Part shown: positions 47,177 through 56,383 of the stretch, piece after piece
How positions within the stretch are numbered: the stretch's first letter is position 1
Layout: each line of letters begins with the position of its first letter
From: Saccharicrinis sp963667815
GTDB taxonomy: Bacteria; Bacteroidota; Bacteroidia; Bacteroidales; Marinilabiliaceae
Length of the DNA: 64,000 nucleotides
NCBI GenBank assembly: GCA_963667815.1
Contig: OY764021.1
Strand: one strand, 5' to 3'
Notes under the pieces: generated by a model
What the model was told of the DNA's origin: nothing
What the model saw: only the letters and a program-made list of their open reading frames with translations
The model's database searches: none
Position numbers and translations under genes: made by a program

Positions 47177-48337
47177 ATGAATTTTGAGAAATATAAAACA
47201 GAGACTGCAGAAATAAGTATTTCAAAATTTGAAGGGAAATTTTCCGAAGAATATAATTTAATGATCACTCCTTCATCCAACGGATCTGTAGATGAACAAC
47301 TGAACGCAATTAAAGCTTCACTAACAGAATTTCTACATAAAGAAAATTGCCACTCTACTGATATTGCATTTCAGCGACTATTTGTGAGTGATTTTACAAA
47401 TCAATCTTCTGAACTTAAAAATGCGGATCTATTTGATTGTAATTGTGCTGTATCTATCGTGCAACAGAGTCCTTTAAATGGTAGTAAAGTTGTATTATGG
47501 ACATGTTTGTACAAAGAAAAAAACAACGTTAGTTTCTGTAAAAAGAAAGAAGGAAATAAACTGGTAATTGACCACAATGGATATTCGCATATTTACACAA
47601 CCCAAATGCATAGCCATGATGCTGAAGCATGTTCGTACAACCAAACGAGTAATATTTTTGATGATTATTTAAGAATTCTGGATGGTCATAACCTAACGCT
47701 GGAAGAACATTGTATCAGAACCTGGTTTTATGTTAGAGATATTGACAATAATTATGCAGGTATGGTAAAAGCCCGTAATGAAGTTTTTGATCAATATCAA
47801 ATGACTAAAGATACGCACTTTATAACAAGTACTGGTATCGAAGGTCGCTATGCCAACCCTTCTATTTCTGTATTATTAGATGCTTATGCTATTGGAGGAA
47901 TAAAACCAGAACAAATTCGCTTTCTGGAAGCCAGAGAATACCTGAATCCCACTCATGAATATGGTGTTGCTTTTGAAAGAGGTACAGCCGTAGATTATGG
48001 CGACCGTCGTCAAATTTTCATTTCAGGCACAGCAAGTATCGACAATAAAGGTGAGATTGTTCATGTGGGTGATATCAAAGGACAAATTAACAGAACCTTT
48101 GAAAATATTAGCGCCCTGTTAAATGAAGCCGATGCTGAGATCAATGACATCAACAGCATGATAGTGTATTTAAGAGATGTTGCTGATTATGACACAGTAG
48201 AAACTTACATACAAAACAATTACGCTCATCTGCCATACATTATTGTGCTTGCTCCTGTTTGTCGCCCGGGGTGGCTTATTGAAATTGAATGTATTGCCAT
48301 AAAAGAAGTTACAAATTCTACATTTTATTGTTTTTAA
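47177..48337 (+). CDS. Tandem Rid/chorismatase-like protein
   Basis: The 386-residue soluble protein has no signal peptide, unusual among its exported neighbours. Its C-terminal half has the RidA/YjgF-like pattern ISGTASIDNKGEIVHVGDIKGQ, RTFENISALLNEA and SMIVYLRDVADYDTV. The middle part has RTWFYVRDIDNNYAGMVKARNEVF and TGIEGR, as in chorismatases of the FkbO/Hyg5 type, which cut chorismate to make small aromatic acids. The N-terminal 120 residues form another Rid-like unit. Chorismate-derived catechol or hydroxybenzoate would suit iron handling, but catalytic residues were not verified; a reactive-enamine deaminase is the alternative. Confidence 0.7.
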   Translation: MNFEKYKTETAEISISKFEGKFSEEYNLMITPSSNGSVDEQLNAIKASLTEFLHKENCHSTDIAFQRLFVSDFTNQSSELKNADLFDCNCAVSIVQQSPLNGSKVVLWTCLYKEKNNVSFCKKKEGNKLVIDHNGYSHIYTTQMHSHDAEACSYNQTSNIFDDYLRILDGHNLTLEEHCIRTWFYVRDIDNNYAGMVKARNEVFDQYQMTKDTHFITSTGIEGRYANPSISVLLDAYAIGGIKPEQIRFLEAREYLNPTHEYGVAFERGTAVDYGDRRQIFISGTASIDNKGEIVHVGDIKGQINRTFENISALLNEADAEINDINSMIVYLRDVADYDTVETYIQNNYAHLPYIIVLAPVCRPGWLIEIECIAIKEVTNSTFYCF

Positions 48338-48350
48338 GGAGGGTAAATAT

Positions 48351-49571
48351 ATGAAGAATATTATAGCACTATTGACCGTATTATTTGTATTTAATGCCGC
48401 TAAAGCACAAACAGATACTACATTAAATAAATATATTGATAATGGATTAATATCAATTGCTGATAAAAATGGCATGTCGTGGCAAACTGCTAAAGGCGAT
48501 TTTTTATTTAAGCCATATACGCTGATTCAAACAAGGGGACTGTATAATTATTATGATGACGAAGGACTTAGTTTGGCTGAAGAAGACAATGTATTAAACT
48601 CTGGGTTTGCAATTCCATATGCACTTATTGGATTTGCCGGAAAAGCATTCAACAAAATAACTTTTAATGTAACACTTAATGCAGCAGGTTCAGGAGCTAC
48701 CTTACTAAATCAGGCTTGGTTCGATATCAACACCAGTGATGAATTACGTTTTAGGATAGGAAAGTTTAAAACGCCTTTTAATCAGGCCTATTTGGTAAAA
48801 AACGGACAAACCTTATTTCCACTTTTACCATCATCTTTAAACACAAGGGTAAATGTGCCATTTGATATTAATTCAGTAAACCCGGTTATTGCATCGGGCT
48901 TTGATATTGGGGTACAAATGCATGGTATATTAGATCAAAAATTTGGATACCAGTTGGGTATTTTTAATGGTACAGGTATTACAGTAAATACAGCCACTAA
49001 TTCATTGAGTGATGACAATGGATTGCCTGCTCTTTTATACTCAGGACGTTTAGTTTACATGCCATTTGGTGAAATGCCAGCATATCAGGGTGACCCTTCA
49101 AAATTAAATGAAAACTATATGCTTTTCGGAATATCGGGATCTTATAATGTAGAAGCCAATTACGAAAGTAGCAATGATATGCGTGCTGGAGCCGAATTTG
49201 CCATGTTGAGTAACAGATGGTATGTTTCAGCAGAAGCTTATATGTTGAGTATGGACTTTGTTGAACGTCAGCAGGCCTCACCAGTATACACATTTTGGGG
49301 CGCTTACGCCCAGGCCGGTTACTTTCTTACCTCAAAAATTCAGGCGGCTGCACGTTTCGATATTATGGATCGAAACTCTATTGATGATCCTGGCTATTTA
49401 TATATGCCAGCGGTGGGTTTCAACTACTTTTTAGCAGGTCATAATCTGAAATTGCAGTGTATGTATCAACACTTGGGTAAAGCAGGACATGAGTCAGTAG
49501 CATTAGCAAACGATGATGATAATGGTATGTCTGAACATCAGGTGTGTTTACAACTACAATTTGCATTTTAA
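48351..49571 (+). CDS. Phosphate-selective-porin-like outer-membrane protein (OprO/OprP type)
   Basis: The 406-residue protein has a signal peptide (IALLTVLFVFNAAKAQ). The mature barrel has strands in the OprP-like order: FLFKPYTLIQTRGLYNYY, FRIGKFKTPFNQAYL (conserved G-K-F-K-T-P-F-s motif), GVQMHGILDQKFGYQLGIFNG. The C-terminus LQLQFAF ends in Phe, the usual BAM signal. It is 13 bp after the Rid-like gene and 11 bp before the cytochrome lipoprotein, so it is one operon with the heme proteins. It likely provides a diffusion channel across the outer membrane. Confidence 0.82.
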   Translation: MKNIIALLTVLFVFNAAKAQTDTTLNKYIDNGLISIADKNGMSWQTAKGDFLFKPYTLIQTRGLYNYYDDEGLSLAEEDNVLNSGFAIPYALIGFAGKAFNKITFNVTLNAAGSGATLLNQAWFDINTSDELRFRIGKFKTPFNQAYLVKNGQTLFPLLPSSLNTRVNVPFDINSVNPVIASGFDIGVQMHGILDQKFGYQLGIFNGTGITVNTATNSLSDDNGLPALLYSGRLVYMPFGEMPAYQGDPSKLNENYMLFGISGSYNVEANYESSNDMRAGAEFAMLSNRWYVSAEAYMLSMDFVERQQASPVYTFWGAYAQAGYFLTSKIQAAARFDIMDRNSIDDPGYLYMPAVGFNYFLAGHNLKLQCMYQHLGKAGHESVALANDDDNGMSEHQVCLQLQFAF

Positions 49572-49582
49572 ATTGAAGGATC

Positions 49583-50269
49583 ATGCACATAAATAAAATA
49601 ATATACGGTTTAGCTTTAATGCTATGTGTTGCATGTACGCATCCATATGAACCAGAAGTTACTAACACATGGAATGTAAAGGTTGAAGTATCTTTTACGG
49701 ATCCGGAATTCTGGCCTTCTAACCAACAAGTAAGAGTTGGACTTTTTACAGAAGAAGGTAGTCGTAATCCTATTGCAAGTACAGCGATCAATCAGCCTCA
49801 AAACAGTGCTCCATTCCAGGTTTCAATTTCCGATGTAGAAGAAGGTAATTATACTGCACAAGTTTATATCATCGAAAATGGAATTTACAAAGCAAGTTTA
49901 GCTGAACTAAACAATCTAAGTATATATAGCGACGTAATTGAGCAAACTGAAGCCATTCAATTAATCACATTTAATCGGGTACAGAAACAAGTTTTAAACA
50001 ATTGTGTAGTATGTCATGGAAGTTCGGCCGGAGATATTGCTGCTGACTTAAATCTTACACCTGGAAATAGTTATGAAAATCTGGTAGGTATAACTTCCAA
50101 TAAACGACCAGAAATGGTAAGGGTTTATTCAGGCTCTGCAGAATTTAGTTATCTGATTAGTGTTTTAAACGAAGATATTGATTTTAACCATGCGGCCAGT
50201 AGTTCTGCTAGTAACGAAGATATTCAACTCGTAATGGATTGGATTGAAGAGGGCGCTCTTGATAACTAA
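49583..50269 (+). CDS. Mono-heme c lipoprotein
   Basis: The 228-residue lipoprotein (lipobox CVAC, about Cys18) begins with a beta-sandwich domain to about residue 125 (VKVEVSFTDPEFWPSN, FQVSISDVEEGNYTAQVYII). A cytochrome-like domain follows with NNCVVCHGSSAG (C141). It ends IQLVMDWIEEGALDN. The next gene product ends WINQGALDN after a similar heme domain, so the two are paralogous modules. Likely an electron relay on the outer membrane; partners are probably the di-heme oxidoreductases. Confidence 0.8.
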   Translation: MHINKIIYGLALMLCVACTHPYEPEVTNTWNVKVEVSFTDPEFWPSNQQVRVGLFTEEGSRNPIASTAINQPQNSAPFQVSISDVEEGNYTAQVYIIENGIYKASLAELNNLSIYSDVIEQTEAIQLITFNRVQKQVLNNCVVCHGSSAGDIAADLNLTPGNSYENLVGITSNKRPEMVRVYSGSAEFSYLISVLNEDIDFNHAASSSASNEDIQLVMDWIEEGALDN

Positions 50270-50277
50270 TAAAACAA

Positions 50278-50673
50278 ATGACGATGCTTATTACAAAAAG
50301 AAATAGATCTAAACATTCGTATTGCTGCATTATATTAATGCTGGCTTCTTGTTTATTGTCTGGTTGTTACTTCGATGTAATTATTGAGGAGGAAGTAGAA
50401 GCGAATACCATAATATCTTTTTCTGAAGATATTAATCCTGTTTTTAAAAGCTCTTGCGTATCGTGTCACGATGGAATTATTTCCTATCCCAATTTAACAT
50501 CTGCAAATGCGTATGAATCTTTATTATCAGGAAACTTTATAAACACTGATAATGCTGAAAACAGCACGTTAATTCAAAAATTAAATGATAATCATCCATT
50601 TGATGGCTCAGTAACAAATACTGAACTACAGAAAATAATTCTTTGGATTAATCAGGGTGCTTTAGACAATTAA
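50278..50673 (+). CDS. Small mono-heme c lipoprotein
   Basis: The 131-residue lipoprotein (lipobox LSGC) has one heme site (SSCVSCHDG, about residue 60) and a short helical domain ending IILWINQGALDN. That end is the same as the end of the neighbouring mono-heme protein. It is 9 bp after that gene and 13 bp before the DUF5777 barrel gene. The ATG at 50278 has another ATG two codons later; either may be used. The small size fits a simple electron shuttle. Confidence 0.82.
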   Translation: MTMLITKRNRSKHSYCCIILMLASCLLSGCYFDVIIEEEVEANTIISFSEDINPVFKSSCVSCHDGIISYPNLTSANAYESLLSGNFINTDNAENSTLIQKLNDNHPFDGSVTNTELQKIILWINQGALDN

Positions 50674-50685
50674 AAACAGGGTTAT

Positions 50686-51567
50686 ATGACAGATAAACAA
50701 ACTATACAAAAAACGGTATATATTAAGGTTGTGGTATCATCTTTAATTTTACACTTTCTTTTTGCAACAATACCTACTGCGGCTCAAAATACTAATGTTG
50801 ATCATATTTGGGATGGTCGCTTATTAAACCATCCTACCACATCAATGCCTGCAAAGGGGCAAAATCAAATTTTCGTGATTCACTATTTTTCATCTCTTAC
50901 CCAAAATGGTTTTGAAGATATGTTTGGTATCTACGGTACTGCCAATATTCAAATGGGATTAGAACATGGCTTTAGCGAAAAATTTTCGGCTTTCTTTTTA
51001 ACGGAAAAAGTAAATAAAACACAAGAACTAGGGTTTAGATATAATTTGGTTCAACAAGATATTGAAAATATAAACCCGGTTAGTATGGCCTTAAGTTTTA
51101 GTGTTGCAATAGATGGAAGGAACAAAAGGTATTTTGGTGAAAATTACTATTTTATTAATCGCTGTTTTTACAACACTCAATTTAGTTTAACGCGCCAAAT
51201 CAATCACCTTTGTGAGTTCATGGTTAACAGTACTTTTACGCATTTTAATATCGTTCCAGAGGGATATTTCTCAACGTTCATGTCTTTTAATCCGTCATTT
51301 GCCATAAAGTTGAATCGCAAAAAGGCATTATTTGCTTCTGTTGATCTGCCCTTAGGAATAGCATCAGCCTCTGAAAAAGATCCGGGACAACCCAGCCCTA
51401 TCCTCTCGTTGGGTGCCATATTTAAAAGCAGAACGCATAATTTCCAGCTTTTTGTATCAAATGGAGGACAAATCGTTCCCGGTAAAGAATATTTAAATAA
51501 CGCAAGTTTTGATTGGAATAGCTTCTGCTTTGGATTTAATATAAACGTAAAACCAGGCAGACATTAA
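50686..51567 (+). CDS. DUF5777 outer-membrane beta-barrel protein
   Basis: The 293-residue protein has a signal peptide (VVVSSLILHFLFATIPTAAQ) and the DUF5777 layout: WDGRLLNHPTTSMPAKGQNQIFVIHYF early, then LEHGFSEKFSAFFLTEK, then strands to the C-terminus. This family occurs in Bacteroidota near c-type cytochromes and is predicted to be an outer-membrane barrel. Being last in the cytochrome operon, it may anchor the redox lipoproteins or conduct electrons/substrates across the membrane. A perfect 8-bp inverted repeat (ATTTCTTT/AAAGAAAT) lies 80 bp downstream. Confidence 0.8.
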   Translation: MTDKQTIQKTVYIKVVVSSLILHFLFATIPTAAQNTNVDHIWDGRLLNHPTTSMPAKGQNQIFVIHYFSSLTQNGFEDMFGIYGTANIQMGLEHGFSEKFSAFFLTEKVNKTQELGFRYNLVQQDIENINPVSMALSFSVAIDGRNKRYFGENYYFINRCFYNTQFSLTRQINHLCEFMVNSTFTHFNIVPEGYFSTFMSFNPSFAIKLNRKKALFASVDLPLGIASASEKDPGQPSPILSLGAIFKSRTHNFQLFVSNGGQIVPGKEYLNNASFDWNSFCFGFNINVKPGRH

Positions 51568-51770
51568 TACAGATATAAAGGAACACGAAGAAGTGGCTAT
51601 TAGGCATAGTACAAAGAGCTGAGTGATTTGAAAACTTTTTGTTATGCTCGATTTCTTTGCCTTCTGTAAAGAAATATTAAAGTCACAAGATAAAATCTTG
51701 CGACAGCTGTGGCGAGAGCGATGGATAGCTGTGTATTAGTTAATGGTTGAATGATATAAATAAATGACTT

Positions 51771-52628
51771 ATGAAAATAAAATTCTTATATATAGCAATT
51801 GCTTTGCTAATTTCTGTACATGCATATGCTGGAAACACGATTAAGGAGGTGGAATTGAATAATGCTTCTTTATCTGAAAAATTATTTGCCTCTTATAACA
51901 ACAGTGGAAATCCTGAATACTATTATTCTGATTACACCATTAAATCAAATAACTACAAGCTAACCAAAAATCAAAACATCAGAGTTTTTTGGGATATATG
52001 GGGCAACTTTATAAAAATTGGATTACACGAAGGTTATCCTTTAAAAAAGATAAATAACACACCTTTCTCGGATAAAGACTATGAGCGATTGCATCAATTA
52101 CTAAATAATCCTCATGCTGGTATTCAATACTATAAATTGGATGATTATTCTCCTGTTGAATCTGAAAATCAGTATTATGCTGTTGATGCGATGTCTGGAG
52201 CTACTGTTGTGAATGCTTCGTACGATTGTATAAGAGGTGCTGTTAAAATATGCTATGATTTATACAAATTCACTCATGGCAGCATTACCTCTATCATTAA
52301 AAGAAATACAGAAACATCAATACCCCATAGCAATAGCCAATTAAGCAAAATTGCATCGATGATAATAAACAAAGAAATAGCCTCTTCTCAATATTTTAAC
52401 AGTTCTATTACCGAAAAAGAAAATAGTGAATCATCGGCTTATATTTCTACAATTATTGAATTAGCACGTACTTCTAAATACTCAAACAAAGCGTTTAATA
52501 ACTGGTTAGAATCCTGTTTTTTAACAGCCAATAATTCTGAATCTAAGACTATTATCTATAACTATTTAATACAACAAAACTATAAAACCAAAAGCATTAA
52601 AAATTATTTAATCAGTCATAAAATATAG
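51771..52628 (+). CDS. Exported FMN-binding-like protein with flavinylation motif
   Basis: The 285-residue protein has a signal peptide (IAIALLISVHAYAG). Around residue 145 it has YYAVDAMSGATVVNASYDCIRGAV, where DAMSGAT fits the covalent flavinylation rule D-x-x-(S/T)-G-A-(S/T) of FMN-binding (RnfG/NqrC/NosR-like) domains modified by ApbE. The preceding residues 50-140 form the rest of a small alpha/beta domain. The last 110 residues are helical and serine-rich, of unknown role. The place next to the cytochrome operon supports a redox role. ApbE is not in the window. Confidence 0.7.
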   Translation: MKIKFLYIAIALLISVHAYAGNTIKEVELNNASLSEKLFASYNNSGNPEYYYSDYTIKSNNYKLTKNQNIRVFWDIWGNFIKIGLHEGYPLKKINNTPFSDKDYERLHQLLNNPHAGIQYYKLDDYSPVESENQYYAVDAMSGATVVNASYDCIRGAVKICYDLYKFTHGSITSIIKRNTETSIPHSNSQLSKIASMIINKEIASSQYFNSSITEKENSESSAYISTIIELARTSKYSNKAFNNWLESCFLTANNSESKTIIYNYLIQQNYKTKSIKNYLISHKI

Positions 52629-52696
52629 TACTTAACTTGCTATTAAAAGTATATATATAAATCCGTCTCTGTTTTATTTCTCGATTTTTATATCCG

Positions 52697-52726
52697 GAGT
52701 TGCACATTTAAGTGCAGCTCTTTTTT
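52697..52726 (+). terminator. Rho-independent terminator
   Basis: GAGTTGCAC and GTGCAGCTC pair over nine bases (one wobble), followed by TTTTTT. It lies after the flavinylation-motif gene. Confidence 0.85.
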
Positions 52727-52773
52727 ATTTAATTAATCCGGATTATCAATTCGTTCTTTTTCTATTTTGTGAT

Positions 52774-52781
52774 TATTTTTG
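52774..52781 (+). promoter_or_regulatory. -7 box of the ybaK promoter
   Basis: TATTTTTG matches TAnnTTTG, 31 bp before the ATG. Confidence 0.6.
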
Positions 52782-52812
52782 CAGCGCACAAAGATATCTT
52801 ACATACAATTGA

Positions 52813-53280
52813 ATGAAAAAAACTAATGCCATGCGGATTTTAGACCGCAACAAAGTAAAATATAATGCCATTACTTATCACGTTGACGAAGCTGATTTAT
52901 CGGCTATTCATGTAGCAGACAGTTTAGGTCAGGATATTGCTAAAGTATTTAAAACATTAGTATTAGAAGGTGATAAAACAGGATTTATTGTGGCATGTAT
53001 TCCGGGTGCTGAAGAGGTAAATCTAAAAAAGTTAGCCTCAGCCAGTGGAAATAAAAAATGTGCAATGATACCCATGAAAAACATCCTCAATATTACAGGA
53101 TATATCCGTGGAGGCTGCTCTCCTGTAGGTATGAAAAAACAGTTTCCTACTTTTATACATCATAGTGCTACTGATTTTGAAACCATTTATATAAGTGCCG
53201 GAGTAAGAGGGATGCAAGTAGAAATAGAACCGAGTAATTTAATTGAATTAATAAATGCAACAATTGACGATTTAGTATAA
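52813..53280 (+). CDS. ybaK: Cys-tRNA(Pro)/Cys-tRNA(Cys) deacylase
   Basis: This 155-residue cytosolic enzyme hydrolyses Cys-tRNA(Pro) made by mistake by prolyl-tRNA synthetase, protecting the proteome. It matches E. coli YbaK (159 residues) in order: NKVKYNAITYHVDEAD, IAKVFKTLVLEGD (catalytic-type lysine), IPGAEEVNLKKLA and the family segment GYIRGGCSPVGMKKQFPTFI. It is alone, with its own promoter, downstream of the redox block. Confidence 0.94.
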   Translation: MKKTNAMRILDRNKVKYNAITYHVDEADLSAIHVADSLGQDIAKVFKTLVLEGDKTGFIVACIPGAEEVNLKKLASASGNKKCAMIPMKNILNITGYIRGGCSPVGMKKQFPTFIHHSATDFETIYISAGVRGMQVEIEPSNLIELINATIDDLV

Positions 53281-53335
53281 CCCGCAATATGCATTTAACC
53301 AACTATTACACATTGAAACTACCTCAAAACAATTA

Positions 53336-54874
53336 TCATGGATGTAGTTCATCCCAGAGTTTTAAAAACACACCATTAGTCCAGCCAAATCCATCCTGAA
53401 GTTTATATTCTCCTCCTCCACCTTTTCTATTAATGTCAACCACATCATATTTCTCCATCATTTTATTGGTTTCAAAATAAACTTTCACATTAAGTTTAAT
53501 CCACCTTTGTGCCAATTCTTTAGCCAAATTATCAAAACCGTAATTTTTCAATGCTTTGTAACCAATCCATTGCAATGGTGGCCAACCGTTTGGATAATCC
53601 CATTGCTGTCCTGTATGATTCAATGTAGTAACTAATCCTCCTTCTTTTAAAAAGTCTTTTTCAATGATCTGAACCACTTTTGCAGCAGTGACTTCGTCTA
53701 CGATATTAAAGAATAAAGGATAAAGAGCTGCTAAACTATAATTTTGTGTATGGGATTTTTGAACAAAATCAAAATCAAAGAAATAGTGATGCTCCTTACT
53801 CCATAGAAGTTCCAATATTTGATTCTTTCTTTTCTCTGCTGCCCTTTTATATAATACTGACTGTTCATTATCAAACATTTCACTCAACAGCAACTCTTCA
53901 TTATACAACAAACAATTTAAGTCGATAGGAATAATCTGAGTTGTTTTAATGGTCATTAGTGATTGTTTATTGCTAAACCAGCGACTACTAAAATCCCAAC
54001 CTGATTCGGCTGCTGCACGAATATCTCTATAAATATTACCGGTTCGTTGTGAATGCTTTTTTGTTTCAATATCGTATAAATAGGATTCCGGACGTGGTGT
54101 TGATAAATTATCCCAATACCTGTTCAACTCAATCCCATTATCCATCATTACCACTCTATTTTCTGCATCATATATCTTTAAATTTTGTTGGGTATGATGC
54201 ATCCAAAACTCATATTCTTTCTCCAACACATCTCTATATTCCAGATATACTTGTTTTTTATCTGTTTGTGGTAAATCAGCATATAATTGAATCATTAAGG
54301 AAAAGAATGGTGGTTGCGAACGGCTTAAATAATAACTACGGTTGCCATTAGGAATATGTCCGTACTGACGAATTAAATACGCAAAATTATCAATCATATT
54401 CTTGATCAGTGCCGTTTTTCCTGCCACCTCTAAACCTAACATTGTAAAATAACTATCCCAATAATAAATTTCACGAAACCGTCCACCGGGCACTATATAT
54501 GGATATTTTAGGGGTATGAGCGAAGATTGCTTTTGCGTATTCACTGGCTGCCTCGTTAAAAAATTCCACAAGTAGTTAATATGATTAAGAACTGCTGCAG
54601 TATCTACAAATGCCGTATCGAAATTATTTGTAATAAAATGATACAAATCAAAATCTTCTTGGCTTTTTACGCTTCGATATTTGCTTAATATTTCATTTGG
54701 GGTTTGATTGTATTTTGGAACGAAATCAACAAATGCCTTTTGATCACTAAATAATTGCGATTTCTGAACGGTATCAAATAGTTCTTTATAATCTGTAACA
54801 TGAATTACATTCTGAGATTTGACCGTAAAACATGCAAATAGAGCTAAAGAAAGTAGTATTGAAACCTTATTCAT
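53336..54874 (-). CDS. treA: Periplasmic trehalase (GH37)
   Basis: The 512-residue enzyme has a signal peptide (LLSLALFACFTVKSQ). It hydrolyses trehalose to two glucose. The (alpha/alpha)6 family signatures are PGGRFREIYYWDSYFTMLGL in its first third and QWDYPNGWPPLQWIG near the C-terminus. The catalytic regions RAAAESGWDFSSRWF (acid Asp) and GGGGEYKLQDGFGWTNG (Glu) are intact. Length is close to the E. coli periplasmic TreA (565). It stands alone on the minus strand, so its substrate is imported as glucose. Confidence 0.95.
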   Translation of the reverse strand: MNKVSILLSLALFACFTVKSQNVIHVTDYKELFDTVQKSQLFSDQKAFVDFVPKYNQTPNEILSKYRSVKSQEDFDLYHFITNNFDTAFVDTAAVLNHINYLWNFLTRQPVNTQKQSSLIPLKYPYIVPGGRFREIYYWDSYFTMLGLEVAGKTALIKNMIDNFAYLIRQYGHIPNGNRSYYLSRSQPPFFSLMIQLYADLPQTDKKQVYLEYRDVLEKEYEFWMHHTQQNLKIYDAENRVVMMDNGIELNRYWDNLSTPRPESYLYDIETKKHSQRTGNIYRDIRAAAESGWDFSSRWFSNKQSLMTIKTTQIIPIDLNCLLYNEELLLSEMFDNEQSVLYKRAAEKRKNQILELLWSKEHHYFFDFDFVQKSHTQNYSLAALYPLFFNIVDEVTAAKVVQIIEKDFLKEGGLVTTLNHTGQQWDYPNGWPPLQWIGYKALKNYGFDNLAKELAQRWIKLNVKVYFETNKMMEKYDVVDINRKGGGGEYKLQDGFGWTNGVFLKLWDELHP

Positions 54875-54972
54875 TAAATTTAGATTTTGAGTTTAAAAAT
54901 CGATTTACCTTTATTAAATTTCACATAAGTCTTTTATATGTATGCAATATAATAGCAAAAAGTAATTTGCCT

Positions 54973-56364
54973 CTACCCTATTTCCGTTTCTTGTTTTAAC
55001 TGCTCCACAAACTTATCAATGCGCGTCATTTCTTCTGGTATCATTATTCGTTGCGGACACAAGGGCACACATTTACCACAGCCAATACAATGATTTGCCT
55101 GTCGTAATTTGGGTACAGTTCTATCATAGCCCACTAAAAATGCCTTACGGGCTTCAGTGTAGTTTTCATCTTGTAAACTCTTAGGGAAGTTTCCTTCGTT
55201 GATACATTTATTGTAGTGTGCAAAAACTGCAGGAATATCTATACCATACGGACAAGGCATGCAATAACGACATTCGGTACAGGATATTAATGGATATTGC
55301 AATATTAAATCTGTAATTTCATTCAACAAGGTTTGTTCTTTATCTGAAATAGGCTCTAATGGTGAATACGTATCCAAATTATCCACCAAATGTTCTTTAT
55401 AAGTCATTCCACTTAATACAGTAAGCACTTCCGGAGGAGTGCCTGCATACCTGAATGCCCATGATGCCACACTTGCTTCAGGTCGCTGTTGCTTTAATTT
55501 ACCCATTAAAAAGTTGGGCAATTTAGCCAGTCTACCACCTAAAAGTGGTTCCATAATAACAGCAGGCGTTTTATGCTTTACCAGTTCATTAAACAAATAT
55601 TCACCATTAACATTAGCTCCCGTTGCATGCAACCAATCCACATAATTCATTTGTATCTGAACAAAATCCCACTGAATACCCATTGCCAATAAGTAATCAA
55701 AAACCTCAACATCACCATGAAACGACCAACCCAGATTGCGGATTCTTCCTGCTTCTTTTTCTTTAAGCAAAAAATCAATCAGGCCATTATCAATATATCT
55801 GGCTTTAAAATTTTTCATTCCTCCCAAACCTACAGCATGCAACAGATAATAATCAATATAATCAACCTGAAGCTCTTTAAAAGAGTTATGATACATTTTT
55901 ATCGACTCTTCTCTTGAATGAGTATCTGGCCTGAAGTTCGAGAGCTTTGTTGCGATAAAATACGAATCCCGAGGGTGTCGCTTTAGCGCTATGCCTGTTG
56001 TTTTTTCAGATAAACCTCTTCCATATACCGGTGACGTATCGTAATAATTCACGCCATACTCTAATGCCTCATCCACTAAATCATTCCAGGCATCCTGATC
56101 AATTTCCTCCTCTGTTTCACTAATCTTTTTCATTGGTAAGCGCATACAACCATAGCCTAAAAGAGAAACTTTGTCACCAGAATATGGATTAATACGATAC
56201 TCCATTTTTTGAGGATCTATTTTAGAGAGGCTGGCTGTACCCGAAGCTATTACACTACTATTTTTAGGTTTGCATCCATAAACAAATGCTGTTGAAGTAG
56301 CTGCAACTCCTCCTAAAACTTTAAAAAATTGTTTTCTGTTTATGTTATTGTTTTTCTTTTGCAT
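54973..56364 (-). CDS. Exported aldo/keto reductase with C-terminal 4Fe-4S domain
   Basis: The 463-residue protein opens with a twin-arginine-like leader (NRKQFFKVLGG then FVYGC, a Tat-type lipoprotein signal). It continues as an aldo/keto reductase TIM barrel with YDTSPVYGRG, the active-site type lysine in ATKLSNFRPDTHS and ELQVDYIDYYLLHAVG. After residue 370 two 4Fe-4S motifs appear: CTECRYCMPCPYG and CIGCGKCVPLCPQ. It is 19 bp downstream of the polyferredoxin gene, so both are co-transcribed, probably as a membrane redox partner pair. The substrate is unknown. Confidence 0.85.
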   Translation of the reverse strand: MQKKNNNINRKQFFKVLGGVAATSTAFVYGCKPKNSSVIASGTASLSKIDPQKMEYRINPYSGDKVSLLGYGCMRLPMKKISETEEEIDQDAWNDLVDEALEYGVNYYDTSPVYGRGLSEKTTGIALKRHPRDSYFIATKLSNFRPDTHSREESIKMYHNSFKELQVDYIDYYLLHAVGLGGMKNFKARYIDNGLIDFLLKEKEAGRIRNLGWSFHGDVEVFDYLLAMGIQWDFVQIQMNYVDWLHATGANVNGEYLFNELVKHKTPAVIMEPLLGGRLAKLPNFLMGKLKQQRPEASVASWAFRYAGTPPEVLTVLSGMTYKEHLVDNLDTYSPLEPISDKEQTLLNEITDLILQYPLISCTECRYCMPCPYGIDIPAVFAHYNKCINEGNFPKSLQDENYTEARKAFLVGYDRTVPKLRQANHCIGCGKCVPLCPQRIMIPEEMTRIDKFVEQLKQETEIG

Positions 56365-56383
56365 CGTTAAAGTTTATTGAGGA

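Noticed and set aside
49420..49791. Opposite-strand open frame of 123 codons
   Set aside because: It is a shadow of two well-supported plus-strand genes (porin and cytochrome lipoprotein).
51568..51770. Gap before the flavinylation-motif gene with GCGACAGCTGTGGCGAGAGCG
   Set aside because: Looked at as a possible RNA or mobile-element end, but only a short 8-bp stem (ATTTCTTT/AAAGAAAT) was found.
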